DNA from: Monosporascus cannonballus
Lineage: Eukaryota > Ascomycota > Sordariomycetes > Xylariales
DNA length: 64,000 nucleotides
Direction: 5' to 3'
Assembly (NCBI GenBank): GCA_004154925.1
Contig: QJNS01000343.1
Location: forward strand, 1-64,000
Below are positions 21,626-33,200 of this stretch, one piece after another. Within the stretch, counting starts at the first letter, position 1; every line of letters starts with the position of its first letter. A program made the position numbers and the translations under genes. Under the pieces are notes generated by a model. The model ran no database searches and had not been told where the DNA came from. It saw nothing but the letters and a program-made list of their open reading frames with translations.

Positions 21626-22833
21626 TTAACCTAGGAAAGAGTTGAGATCAACACCGCCACCACAGAGGGTGGTGTCTGCAGAGAGTCAGCCAGAGGAACC
21701 TTTGCGAATCATCGTCTCACTCACCGAGCCAGTACTGCTTCGCATAGGCCGTGGTCCATCCGCCCATGAAGGTAGTCACCGTGTTCACGCCTGGTTGGCG
21801 GTCAAACTGTACAGCCCAGAGCGGCAGATCGCTCGCGATGTCGACGGATCGACTGCCAAACATGTCGCTCCACTGGTTTCCGTTGGCGTATACGCCCCAG
21901 TTATACGAGCTTGCTCTAATGATCGAGGCGTACTGCCTAGCTAAGGCCGTGTTGGCAGATGATCCGATGTTCCAGGCATTGCACTCGCCGCTAGTCGGTT
22001 CGATGTCCAGCCAGATTCTCCCAATTTGCATCCCGTTCCTCGAGATATAGCTCTCGATCTCAGAGACCTGGGTTTGGGGAGACTTGCAAGCGACACCGGT
22101 TGGTTGGGTGCCGGTACCTGCCAACATTGTCAATAACTCCCCAAGGTAATCTTCCCTTTTGTCAGCACTTACAAGGAAAGAAGTATATGTCAATGTTAGT
22201 GAAGCCAGCGCTCCTAGCTGCGTTATAGCTCCCTAACAGCGCAGTGTCGACTCCTCCGCCGCTACCGCAAGCCTGCCGGTATCCTCGAATGATGACCTTC
22301 TCGGCGCTGTTTCTCGCGCAGCTCCAGAAGGAACTGCTCTGTCCGACACTGATGTCGAAGGTTGCGATTCCCGACCCTCCGCCGCCGCCAGACACGCAGC
22401 ATCGGATCGAGCTATCACCTGGACAGTAGCCCGAATAGAAAGTACCAGAGCAGCCCTTAGAGGTTGATTTGCACCTAAGCAACTAAGGTCAGTTATTACC
22501 CCTCGCCACGAGCTCGGCCTTACATCTGGTCCCAAGTGTAAATTCGGTTTAAATCAATAGCTCCTAATCCAGGGATAACAACTTACGTCCCACTACCATT
22601 CGGCGTGTTGCATCCCACCGAGACACAACATTGGTTGCTTGCGCTCCCTGGACAGTATCCCGGAACCGAGAAGGTTCCGCAAGAGCTCGTGGACTGACAA
22701 GTACCGGACCCCAACTAGACTAGTTAGCGAGTAGACTAGATCGATGGGCTGATTGGAATACCGGTGTGCTGCAGCTTTGCGCCAGGGTAAGGGTCGCTGT
22801 CATCAACAGCGAGAGTAGGCTAGACGACTTCAT
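21626..22833 (-). CDS. Secreted GH25 lysozyme-like enzyme with two Cys-rich modules
   Basis: Family 25 glycoside hydrolases cleave the beta-1,4 bond of peptidoglycan glycan. Five exons, 22833-22762, 22714-22587, 22474-22173, 22117-21725 and 21675-21626, give 314 residues. Order: signal peptide (MKSSSLLSLLMTATLTLAQS); a first Cys-rich module at about 29-60 (CQSTSSCGTFSVPGYCPG...CCV); a second at about 68-95 (CKSTSKGCSGTFYSGYCPG...CCV); a Gly linker; and the GH25 domain to the end. The acidic pair is present in IWLDIEP (Asp205, Glu207), and the N-terminal strand carries FDIS. The C-terminal exon adds CGGGVDLNSFLG. The two modules are each in their own exon and look like a duplicated wall-binding unit. 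Fungal GH25 enzymes are thought to derive from bacteria. Likely secreted and used against bacteria or for feeding; this last point is inferred. Confidence 0.85.
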
Positions 22834-25054
22834 TTTGGATATGAGCGATTGGAGGGGCTAGGATTGGCCTGAAGTTCTTCGGTCCAGCCGAAATTCGGGT
22901 TACATGCTTTCTTTTATACAGCTCATGGCCATATCCCCTTTAATTGTGCAGTGAGACATACTTCAACGCGAACTCCAATCAAATCGACCGTTGTTGCGCG
23001 GAATTGACCCTTCTGCACTTCATCTGCAGGCTGAAAGCCGTATGCCAGCTGAAAGCCAAGAGACTACATAGTCGAATCAGATGCCATTAAATAGTACTAA
23101 TGGTCGTACTGCGCTTCTCAAGGCGTTACAGAAACTGCAGACGACCAAGAAGTCTCAGCCGCTCCGTTCGTGAGCTGCTATTTTAGGCATAGACTGCTGG
23201 TAGAAAAGGGGCTACGCCAACACTCGGCATAGACTTGAGTTACATCGATCTGCGGAATTTCAGCCGAATATCTTTTCAGCCAGCCCAGACTCGATCCTTC
23301 GGTACACTATATATTGACGTAGGATCTTCGCTGAGGAATATTCTATATGCCTCCTATAGGGCTTTGTTATTAACAACAACCCGGCCTTCAGTGCGTCACC
23401 CAATTCTACCTGTTCTGGTTCTCGCCAAAATAGAGGATACATAGTAGAGCAATTCCGTAGAACATTGCTGCTCGGGCCTCGAGGAGGAACTATCATGATT
23501 AGTTTTGAGACATAGCCTCCTATCGATCACATGGGACGCATATTTATGCACACTGTCTCAGAGCAACTCCGAGCAGATAGAGCGCTATTAAAATATATAT
23601 CATTCGTATGGCAGTTGCGAGTGCCCTATAGTAGCACTCCCTCTAGCCATATATCTGGTTACTTCCAGCATAGACTAAGCACGTTCGAATCTTTCGACTG
23701 GTTATTTGAAACCGCATAGACATCAAGACCATCATAACCAGACGTTGAATACGCGGGAGTTGCGTACCTTTGGCGGTCCGCGGACGATCATGAGTTTTAC
23801 ATTATTTAGGAAACAGACCGATGCAAGGGAGCATCCTCACTAATTGAGCAGCAGTGTTGATTTTCCGAGTCATTATCTAGATGTCCTGAGAAAACGAGTC
23901 AGTCCCATTGCACACGGCATGTGAACCGACTGGCATAAATGACAAGAAATCCCGTTTCATTTGTTCAATGAGTTTATGTGTTTCGTACTGTATAGGGATG
24001 TTCCGTCACCTCAACTGACGTCGGCTAGGGATGGATATTGGTGAGGAGGATGTGGAACCCAGGCATAACAATAAAAGAGATGTCTTCCCCAATTTATAGA
24101 CACTTATGTATTACTGTGTGATACATTATCAGTAGAGAATTTTTAAGGGCCTGCTGATACATACCCACTAGCGACGTTTGAAAGATGGGAATATGGTAGG
24201 GTCACGGAAGGTCACAGCCGTTGGTCTGCAGGAATCTACAGCGACATATGATGAAAGTAGAGTGTAACATATAGGGAAAAAATAAATAATATAAGAAGTA
24301 GATGCCGGAACAGGAATGGCAATGGCATGTTTTTCTGCAAGTATCGCAACATTGGCATGATGATGCCCCAGTGACTTTGCTACGGTTACTCGCGTCAACA
24401 TTCACCAACCAGAAAGAAAATTTGACTGCCGAGAATCAACAATAGACTATTCCTTTGAATACCAAGTTGCCTGGGTCGCTGCCTGAGGCGTGGCAGGGCA
24501 AAACTGCTCGAGGGTTTTTCCGGCGCAGATACATAAAGTTGCCAAAGGAACAAAACCATCAACGTGCCTCCGGTTAGGGTTGGTGGTGTGCAGTAGGGCG
24601 GCTGCTTACTCGGCTGCATCTCAGCTCCTGGTATGTCGTTGTCGAGGAGGTGGCGGGCCCAACTCGTTATAAAAGGTCAATTGCCTTTAATGGAAGACGA
24701 GTTACCAGTCTCGGGGGGCCTAAGACGCCATCAACGGTCTTTTTTCTTTGGACTTCGAATTATTTTCCCCGAATGTTAGAAGCACTATTCTTGCTATCAT
24801 ATAACTAGGCTAGGAGGAATATGATGATGCACACTCGGTCCGCCTTGCAGTGTGTCTACTAATGCGTACGGCGGTTTAAAACCACATTGCACCTCTTGAT
24901 CGTCCATTATCCTACCATATTCTATTGACCCCTTTCCCTATAACCTAAAAAGGCACTTCTTTCATTTTGATACACACTTATGGCCCATACGTGAACCTGG
25001 AAACACTGTCAAGGATCCATTCCAGTTGTTACTAACTAAAGCGAGGAGACTAAG
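22834..25054. other. Intergenic up to the transposon
   Basis: About 2.2 kb of AT-leaning sequence with no supported gene. The first few hundred bases should contain the GH25 promoter. All open frames are short and lack resemblance to known families. Confidence 0.5.
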
Positions 25055-25080
25055 GGCGTGTTCGGGGCACTTCAACAACC
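25055..25080 (+). repeat. Left terminal inverted repeat of Harbinger element
   Basis: Starts GGGCGTGTTCGGGGCACTTC directly after TAA and pairs with the right end at 28624-28649. Confidence 0.92.
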
Positions 25081-25415
25081 CGTATTTGTGGGGAATCAAC
25101 ATCATCTTCAGCAATCCGTTCGTGTCCATCAATATCAGCATTCCCACTTTTTTTCTGCTGAAAATTGCTGATTTTCTTGGCGGGCTTGGACGAATCATGT
25201 TCAATCAGCATGTTGATTTTCCCCCACTTCAACTTCAGCAGCCCTTGAGGTGCTGAAGCTGCTGATGGATAACGTATGGACTGCGTCAGGAGCCCTGCCC
25301 TAGCTTTAAGTCATCCTTTTAGCTATATATCTTGATGACGCCATAGACCTAGACCTCCGTAGCTGTCATTTTGCAATCTCGTGATGGAACTCAACGCTCT
25401 TCGCGATCAGGAATC

Positions 25416-26588
25416 ATGGTGGTGATACGGAAAACGCGGAAAACGCGCCGTCTTCAACGGAAACAGCTGGCTGCTCTCGTTGCTGCTTTCGTGGCTGCTG
25501 ATCTTAGTTTTCAGCGCCGTATGAAGGTATATACTGATAGCCTAACAGGCGTTGCGTATGTATCCGGGATGCTATATTCGGCTGATGATCGCTTTCGAAG
25601 AATCATAAGGATGGGGAAGGATACGTATTACGCGTTGCGCAGCTAGCTGCTAGCGAATACGGGCTTGAAAACGTCACGGATCTCGGTGGACGAGAAGATG
25701 ATGATCTTCTTCCATATCATGGCTCAAGGTTCTTCCGTTCGGCTCGCGGCGGATCGCTTCATAAGGAGTAATGACACCATTTATCGCTCGTTCCATGAAG
25801 TCCTAAACGCCCTCATGGTATTAGCACGCTTTATCATCAAACCCGTTGATACTCGCCCTTACCGGAAGATCGTGAATAACGGGAAGTTCTTCCCATGGTT
25901 TGCGAACGTATTAGGAGCGCTTGACGGCTCTCACTTCAGGGTTAGGATTGAGGGCAACGCCTTTGAGCAAGAGGTATGGAGGAACCGCAAAGGGAAGCTA
26001 TCAACGAACGTATTAGCCGTCTGTGACTTCGATGGGAGGTTCACCTACGTGTTAGCAGGCTGGGAAGGTTCTGCGAATGACGGCAAGGTCTTTAACAGCG
26101 CGGTCGATCGTGATAACCTCGTTATCCCTAAGGATAAGTACCTGCTCGGCGATGCTGGATATGCCACCGGCAGGCGAATCCTTACTCCGTATCGCGGAGT
26201 ACAGTATCACCTTCGAGAGCAAGCGCAGGCCAAGATGAAGCCACGCACGCCGGAAGAGCTATATAATCTGAGGCATGCGCAACTGCGGAACGCCATCGAA
26301 AAGGCTTTCGGCAGATGGAAGGGTATCTTCAAGATCTTCAGGGAGGAGCCTTATTTGCGTATTAATACCATGCTGAAGGGTATTTACGCCACCGCTGGCC
26401 TCTCTAACTTCCTGTTAGATTATGGCGAAATCGACCCTGATAAGCCCGTGGAATTGGATGAAGAAGCTTACATCAACGATAAAGATCAAGCGAATAACTT
26501 TACGCGCGCAGAAAGGCAGGGCGGCGTATGCTCCCTTACTGCAAAATATCGTGATAAAATCGCGAAAAGGATGTGGGATGCGTATTAG
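25416..26588 (+). pseudogene. Harbinger transposase (DDE_Tnp_4 type), one in-frame stop
   Basis: One frame of 391 codons from ATG 25416 to the stop at 26586-26588, broken only by TAG at 25644-25646 (codon 77). The sequence on both sides of the stop looks like continuous transposase (RIIRMGKDTYYALRS before, LLANTGLKTSRISVDEK after). The catalytic triad is present: Asp170 in GALDGSH, Asp246 in LLGDAGYA and Glu295 in NAIEKAFGRWK. The C-terminus is Lys/Arg-rich. The stop fits CAG to TAG by C-to-T change, or TGG to TAG by G-to-A. Without read-through only a product starting after the stop could form, and no in-frame ATG lies close behind it. A short intron that removes the stop cannot be excluded, but I see no good splice pair. 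Confidence 0.85.
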
Positions 26589-26895
26589 ATATTCAGGAAG
26601 GATTAAAAGCGAAAGTGATGGAATAAAAGCGTTGTTGTTATTGTAAGTTAGTTAAAGGAAGGGCTTGATATTAGGGCATGGTGGATTAGTTGATAGGTAC
26701 GAAAAGTTTTTCAGTTAGTTCTTTAGTTTTTTCGTTATGATAACTTAAAGACTGCCAAGTTCGGAATACACTCATTTTGTATGGGGATTTAACACTTTTG
26801 AAACTGGGATAACTCATGTGTTACATTGCAACAAAACATGTTGGCTAAGAAAAAACTGATTTTGAAGAAAAAGTTCCCCTTTCCACGCCACTTTC

Positions 26896-26999
26896 TTCCA
26901 CCACTTCCACCACTTCCACCACTTCCACAACTTCCACAACTTCCACAACTTCCACAACTTCCACAACTTCCACAACTTCAACACCTTCAACACCTTCAC
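26896..26999. repeat. 9-bp minisatellite inside the transposon
   Basis: About eleven units of the form ACTTCCACC or ACTTCCACA, grading at the right into CTTCAACAC, between the 3' ends of the two convergent transposon genes. It begins about 300 bases after the transposase stop and reaches the stop codon of the Myb-like gene. Confidence 0.9.
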
Positions 27000-28221
27000 A
27001 GCTCCATATCCGTATCATTTCCATCACTTCCGTCACCCTCCGTGCTTAAGGAGCTCGTAATACCTCCGTTATTATCATGAAGTACCTTCTTTTCGCTGCG
27101 CGCGCGGTTCCCGCCGCCCGTATCCCCAGTTCCTTCGAAGCTTTTGAGCCACTGAAGCTTTAGATTATCGTTCAAGCCAAGGAACATGGTGGCGAGGCGG
27201 TCGTTACGTGCCCAAGCCCGGACGACGCGAAGTAGCGTATCATCGCTGAATTGATCGGTATAGGTGTTATTAAGAATCCCGAAAGCCTGCTTCATATCTA
27301 ACCCCGTACCTTAAGCTAGCTCTTCACTGCGAATCATCGCTTTAGCGACCTGTTCGAGGCCCTCTTTTACCAACGAGCTACCATATTCCTTGGGCTTCTT
27401 GTTTCTGCGCTGCGTTTCCGAATCGTCAGCAGGGCGCCTGCGAAGGCGGGCGCGCACCTGCTGCGACGCGAAAGTATCCTCGGCCTCTTCGACGGAGCCA
27501 TCCCTTTCCTCGCCGGTAGCCGATTTCTGCGAAAAAGAAGCCTGTGATGCCTCTTGAACGGAACGAGTGGCAGCGCTAGCATCCCCTTTGAGGCCAACAG
27601 CTAACTCGCCTTTAGCTTTAACGGAGGGCCCGAATACGGCTTCGCAAAGTTCAGCGTGCTCTAGGGCTTTATACCGGAAAGCCCTTGCTTCGGGGTGTAT
27701 CTAGGTAACGGTTAGTTATCACCATACAGTCTAATATGGGAAGCACTATTAACCTTTAGGTAGCTTTCCCACACTTCGGGCTTAGCCGTAGGAATCTGGA
27801 GGTCTTCATCCCAGCTGAAGCCACTTGCTTCCTTTAACGCAAGCCATACCTGAGTCCTTTCCTGAAGGTGATTGTATTTATTTTTCACCTGCCTTTTCGT
27901 CACGGAGATCCCTTGCGCGTTTAACTCATCAGTTACAGCTTGATGACCGCGTTCCTTAATCCCATAATTCGGAGTATTAAGTCCTTCGTTGATCTGTTTC
28001 TGATATAACTCAAGAAGTATCATCACTTCATACGAGGTCCACGAATAACGCGCTTGCAGCTGACTGCTGCTCTCGGCTGGGCTCGGCCCCTGGCTCGTTT
28101 GGGAAGGTTCAGGATCGACAGGAACCCTAGCAGTTTCAGTGTGACGCTATCGGGTGCAGACAGTGATCGATGAGCCCGGAGGGCTTTCTGCCCTAGCTTG
28201 CGTTGATGGAATAACAGTCAT
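26996..28221 (-). pseudogene. Myb/SANT-like DNA-binding partner of the Harbinger transposase, two in-frame stops
   Basis: Second gene of the element. I read ATG at 28221, exon 1 28221-27754, a 53-nt intron 27753-27701 (GTTAAT...CCTAG), and exon 2 27700-26996. The Myb/SANT-like domain starts at RYSWTSYEVMILLELY and runs across the intron to YLK|IHPEARAFRYKAL. A Ser/Glu/Arg-rich linker follows, then a helical C-terminal part (QAFGILNNTYTDQFSDDTLL). Two stops interrupt a frame that is otherwise continuous: TAG at 28147-28149, before the domain, and TAA at 27311-27313, between linker and C-terminal part. Both fit CAG/CAA to TAG/TAA change. The related proteins assist transposase entry into the nucleus and end binding (family knowledge). 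A start after the first stop would still give the DNA-binding domain. Confidence 0.75.
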
Positions 28222-28623
28222 GTTAGGAATGAGGTATCGTTCTTTTCGCGAAGACTCCGAATTCTGGAAGGTCTTGGTGCTAACCGTTGATTTTGTATGG
28301 GAAACTAAGCTACCTTACAAGTGTTCTTTAATATCCTTCGTCCTCCGAACGAGTCGACGCTCTCCCAGTTAACATACCCTCGATTCCTTTTCGAATACGT
28401 CATATTCCGTTAGGTGAAGGTGTCAACACCATATTCAACACCATATATATCAAGAAACGGTGACGATTCAGCTACATCACGAAGCAACAGGGCTAATTGG
28501 AGCCGAAGCCCGTTCGTTAAAATCAGCCGACTGAAGCGAAACTCAAAACAGTGGAGAAATCAGCATCAGCAAATTCGTTAGCGTCTTGCTGATTGACAGG
28601 GTTGGCACAGGCCATAAATATCA

Positions 28624-28649
28624 GTTGTTGAAGTGCCCCGAACACCACC
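28624..28649 (-). repeat. Right terminal inverted repeat of Harbinger element
   Basis: Reverse complement matches the left end in 24 of 26 bases and is followed by the TAA target copy. Confidence 0.92.
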
Positions 28650-28909
28650 TAAACCACGTGCCTGAGGCTGCTTACGACCAAAGACTTCCTTGCCACTCAG
28701 TCAGTTGTTGAAGCAACCTTATCCCACCAAATAACACAAGGAATAGCGCATCGTATTGAGTTGCCACGCAACCACCGAAGTATATAGGAAGATTGCCGCG
28801 AACTCGCTAGACCACCAACCGCGCACAAAAGGAACTAAGCGCCCAAGTCGCCAATCGCGAGCACACTCCAGACAAGCCCCGGCGGCCCTTCCATTCAGAT
28901 CCCTTCTGG

Positions 28910-29326
28910 CTATGACGGCCGGGTCTGCGCCCTCGGCGTACCGCGCTTCCCCTTCCCGGGCCTGCCACCAAGCTTATTCAGGAACTCAGCCCTCTGATCA
29001 CGTATTTGCTGCCGTTGGTCGTCGGCGCGATCGCGGTCCGGAGCCGCATCTGCTGCGGCCGTCACCGTTGCCCTCGTCAGTGGTGTCGTTGTTGTATGTG
29101 ACGCCTCCCGGGTCGCTGCGGCCGGGATCGTCCGGGTGGTGGGGACCCCCGGCAGCTCGTTGGCGTCGGAGCCGGCGGATGTGGGTCCGGCGGCGGTAGA
29201 AGAAGAAGAAGTGGAGCCTATGATGCGGGTTTCGGATCGCAAGCGGGATGGCGCGGCAGGCTGGTCGCGGGGTCTAGGCGAGCCCGGGAGGAGGCTTGCG
29301 AAGAACGATACGATTGTGTCGGCCAT
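28910..29326 (-). CDS. Small hypothetical protein, 138 residues
   Basis: I do not recognise it. One intronless frame from ATG 29326. The N-terminus is hydrophobic and short (MADTIVSFFASLLPGS), too weak for a clear signal peptide. A Ser/Thr/Ala-rich low-complexity middle follows. The end is charged (DRDRADDQRQQIRDQRAEFL) and then basic (NKLGGRPGKGKRGTPRAQTR). The ordered charged C-terminus after a disordered stretch resembles small conserved fungal proteins, but GC-rich sequence can produce such frames by chance. It lies 260 bases outside the right end of the transposon, so insertion was downstream of its stop codon. Confidence 0.45.
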   Translation of the reverse strand: MADTIVSFFASLLPGSPRPRDQPAAPSRLRSETRIIGSTSSSSTAAGPTSAGSDANELPGVPTTRTIPAAATREASHTTTTPLTRATVTAAADAAPDRDRADDQRQQIRDQRAEFLNKLGGRPGKGKRGTPRAQTRPS

Positions 29327-30265
29327 TAGCACCCAGTAGCGGGTATGTATGCGTATGGGCCGCTGAATTTTCTTCTTTTTTTACTGGTAGATGAGTTGTG
29401 AATGGAAAGATGGGTCACCGGATCGTGATGCCGAGACACTGGAAGGATAGGCTGCCTGTGCTGTGGTTACTCGTGGTCCTTCCTTGCCCATATATGTTAT
29501 CTTTCTGAAAAAAAAAGACTGGGAAATGGCAAGGCGGGGACACACCTAGATGATGACAGGGGGATTGTTTGACGTTTTAATGTTCGGCAGCGAAATGGAA
29601 GGTATGGGGCTATTCCGTTTCTGATATTTCTTTAGGCAGCCTCCGATCTATTTATATCGCCTACCAATTTGATGTTGTTGCTACGCCCAGGGGATGTTGC
29701 TATCTGAGACGAACAGCCCCCACCAGCATTACGCCGCGCCGCCCCCTTAGATCTACGGGGTACTTATGGGCTTTTGGATACTGCAATGGGCTGCTTTGCC
29801 CCGGGGACTGGATATATTTAGAGAAACCAATTCGGCGAATATTGACAGTCTATTTGGTGTATTGTGCCCAGACAAACTACCATACTTACTCTGAAAGGGA
29901 GTCGGTCTATGTTAGGGTCAGAGATTCCTTGTATATAGGTTCGGCTGTGATAGCAAGACGCCTCGGACATTCCACGGGATTTGAAAGGAAAAGCAAGTCC
30001 ACGCCATGGCCTTACGTCGGTAACCAACCCATATCATCATCGACTACAGAGTACTCATTGCCAAACCCCTCACGATTTCTTCAAACCGTGAGTACTATAC
30101 GCTAACCAACAACCCAGATCAGCCACCTACTTGGACCCAAAACAGGTCCAGGACGTTCCCGCTGGATATACGCCGCATAAAGGCACCCGAAAGAAAATAG
30201 AAGGCCCCACGAGAAATATAGACAAGAGAAAAGCAGAACCCCCCTTCCATCAATGCATGATATCT
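29327..30265. other. Intergenic between small hypothetical gene and Bud6
   Basis: About 0.94 kb: promoter side of the small hypothetical gene and 3' flank of Bud6. T-rich and A-rich tracts near 29370 and 29507. No gene supported. Confidence 0.5.
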
Positions 30266-33200
30266 TCACTGGTCTGCCTGAGGCTCAGCGGGCGCTTCTT
30301 CCTCCATGACTTCCTCCCCAGCATTGGCCTCTTCCCCTATAGGGTCTTCCGGTACAATGCCATTCATGCGTTCCCAGACCTCCCGGCGGATGCGTTCATC
30401 CTTGGCCTTCCTCGCGCGTTCCACCTCCTCAAAGCCACCGCTCTTCTTTAGTTTGCCTTCTTCCACAAAGCTCGTCAGCTCTTTCTTCAAGGGGTTATCC
30501 CGCCGGCTCTCCAATTCCTTCTGTCGTAGCTTCTCGGCCCGCTCGATGGCTTCTAGCCTGTCCTCATGGTTAGGCTGTAGGGCTCTGACCTCGCCTAACA
30601 CCCCCTCCTTAGCGGCACTTGGGTTGGTGCTATTGCCCAAATTAGACAGGCCCTTGGAGAATTGCCTCGCTGCCGGCGCGCTCTCCTTCATTTGCTCTTT
30701 TGTCGCCTGCTCGACTAGCGCGAATGTTTCCGCAGCCTTCTCGAGATCATCTTGCAAATCCAGCATGAGATCTTCCATGACCTTGAGCTCATCACGGCCT
30801 TGGCAAACTTCCTCAAGCTCCTTCTCCCAAATTTTCGTCCATATGGGCTTCTCGCGTTTCATGAAGGACTCGACCTTCTTGAGCTCCTTGGTCAGGACCT
30901 GAATGTCCTTCGACACGGTCTCAAGCTGGCGGGGCAACGGCCGCACACCTCGATTCACCACATCCTTCCGCAGGTCCTCGACGAGATCCTGAAGATCGTC
31001 GACCTTTGTGACCAAGCGGTCAGAATCTGAATTTAGCTGTTTACGGCCCTTTTTGACGTAGGCATAACCTGAATCGCCTTCCGCGTCCGGCACCGATGCC
31101 TTGGCGGCGGCCACCTTCACGTTCGAAGCCTTGCTTCGAAGGGAAGACATTGAGCTTTCAATCTCGGTCTGGAAGTTAGAGTAGGTCTGGCGCAGAACTG
31201 CAAGGTCGCGGCGAAGACTTTGAAGCTCTCTGAGTTGATTGGGATTCAACTTCGCTCCAGCGGACGTTCCATTCAGTTTGGTCTCCCCAACGGCAACAGG
31301 GGCCGCTGCTGCCATCCGTGCCATCTCTTTGGCGGTCTCCAATTGCCTATCAGATACTCTCTGTAGGGCAGAACCTTGGTCGGCGACATTTTGCCTGACC
31401 TCATCCATAGTCCGTTTTAGGGTGCCTAGGCCATCGTCAATATGCTTCTTGACCTCATCGAGAGGCTCGACATTCAGCGCTAGAACAGTCCGATCCTTGA
31501 TATCCGAGAGGTCTTCAAGCTCGTGCCGCACACCGGAGATCGGGTCCTGTATGTAGATTTCCGGCAGATCGCTTCCGTTCAATGTGGTATTCCAAGAGAA
31601 CTTCTCAATGAAAGCAAGCTGCAGCCGGCCAATACTAAGATCCCTATATCCCTCGGGTAGCACGAATTTCTTGACTTTGGACTTATATTGTAAGAACAAT
31701 GTGAGCTCCTTATCTAATGGCGGCGATTGCTCCGTAACGAAATTCTTCTGGCGTTTCTCGGGCGGAGTCTGAGGTCGTGGTGGTTCCGGAGGTTTCAGGT
31801 CAATAGAGGCACCGGCCGACAACTTCGGCTTCCCCGGCGAACTAGGACTACTCGATATTGGAAAGGGATCGAGAGGCCCCGAGACAGTGGAACTCGCCCT
31901 CAATTTTTGATCCGGTGACTCGGCTGACGACGTTGTCTCAGATCGAGATGGCGGCAATTCTGTCATGGCGGAACTTTCTTCGGACACCCGGCTGGGTACT
32001 CTGGCTGGCGATGAAGAGTCCACACCGCTCCTCGACTGGCTCGACATATTACGGTTATGCTTGAGAGCTTCCCGGACCTGAACAGCTCGCATAGATTCCC
32101 TCACCTCCCCACGGCCTCGATTTGGTATAGGCGTGTTCTGCGAAGGTAGCATGGGCACGCCATTTGTAGGCGCTCCCAGATGTTTGGATATCTGATAGGC
32201 TGAGTACCGTCGCGATGCCCTTCTCTCCAGATCTCCGCCCCTCTGTAGAGCAGCGAGAGCGCTCTGCTGGGATTTGGGCGGTGGAGGTGGCGGCGGAGGA
32301 AACGAATCGATATCAACGCTGGAGTTGGAAGGGCCCGTAGGCATGGTTGTCTCGTCGCCAGGATATGGTGGCAGTACTGGAATGTTCTGCATTGTCGTGC
32401 TCGAGAGAGTAGAGGATTGTTCCGAATTTACGGAGGCCTGGGTCTGATCCCGCGAGGGTAACTTGCGGCCGGGCGAGGCGGCGGTCCCTGATGGTCCTGC
32501 TTGTCCCTGTACTCCACTGTCTCGCTGCGCATCTGAACGGTAACCATTGTCGAGGCCTTCATTTAGGAGAGAGGTCAGACCGGTGTTATTGCTACCAACA
32601 GTACTTGTGCTCATAGTGCGTGAAGCTATGCCACTGGACTCGGGTGAAGCGGCTCCTTCTCTCTCCCGAGACTGTTTCTGTCGCAATTTCTGCTGCTTCC
32701 TTTTCAGGCCGTGTAATAAATTGATGATGATGTCGCGTATCCTCGGAAGATATTTCTCGAGGCTCTCAGTGCTCGCCTCTTGGCTTAACGTAGCCTCCAG
32801 TATGTGCCGAAGATTTTCAGGAACATTGCCGAGGTCGGAGGTGTCGACGTTGATCGCAGTGAATGCCCGGCATGCCATGTTAAACTCATAACCTAACCTG
32901 ACATAGACATCGGACACCTGCGAATCCGAAGCATTACCACGGGACCACTGGGTCAGTGTCTCGAGTAGCTGCTTGGTTGCGACTAAAAGGTGGGTGACGC
33001 TCTTCTCTATTTGAGACAACGGCAAGCTCTGGCCAGTTGATTGCTGGAGAAGTAGCAGGGTCAATAACTCTTCATGATGAGAAGCAAGAGACATTTTGTC
33101 GTGATGGAGACGAGAACTTGACTAGTTTGCGGGGATGATGTAGTTGATAAAAGATCATCCTGTATGACTGAAACGTAAAGTACAAATCGGGGTGGTGCTT

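Larger units (their letters stand above)
25055..28649. mobile_element. Complete PIF/Harbinger DNA transposon, 3,595 bp
   Basis: Both ends carry the same terminal inverted repeat: 24 of the first 26 bases match (mismatches at positions 3 and 4), and weaker similarity continues to about base 38. The trinucleotide TAA flanks the element on both sides (25052-25054 and 28650-28652), the target duplication expected of PIF/Harbinger. Inside are the two expected genes, a DDE transposase reading right and a Myb/SANT-like protein reading left, converging on a 9-bp minisatellite. Both genes contain in-frame stops, so this copy is probably not autonomous, although the ends and the DDE residues remain intact. 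Confidence 0.92.
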
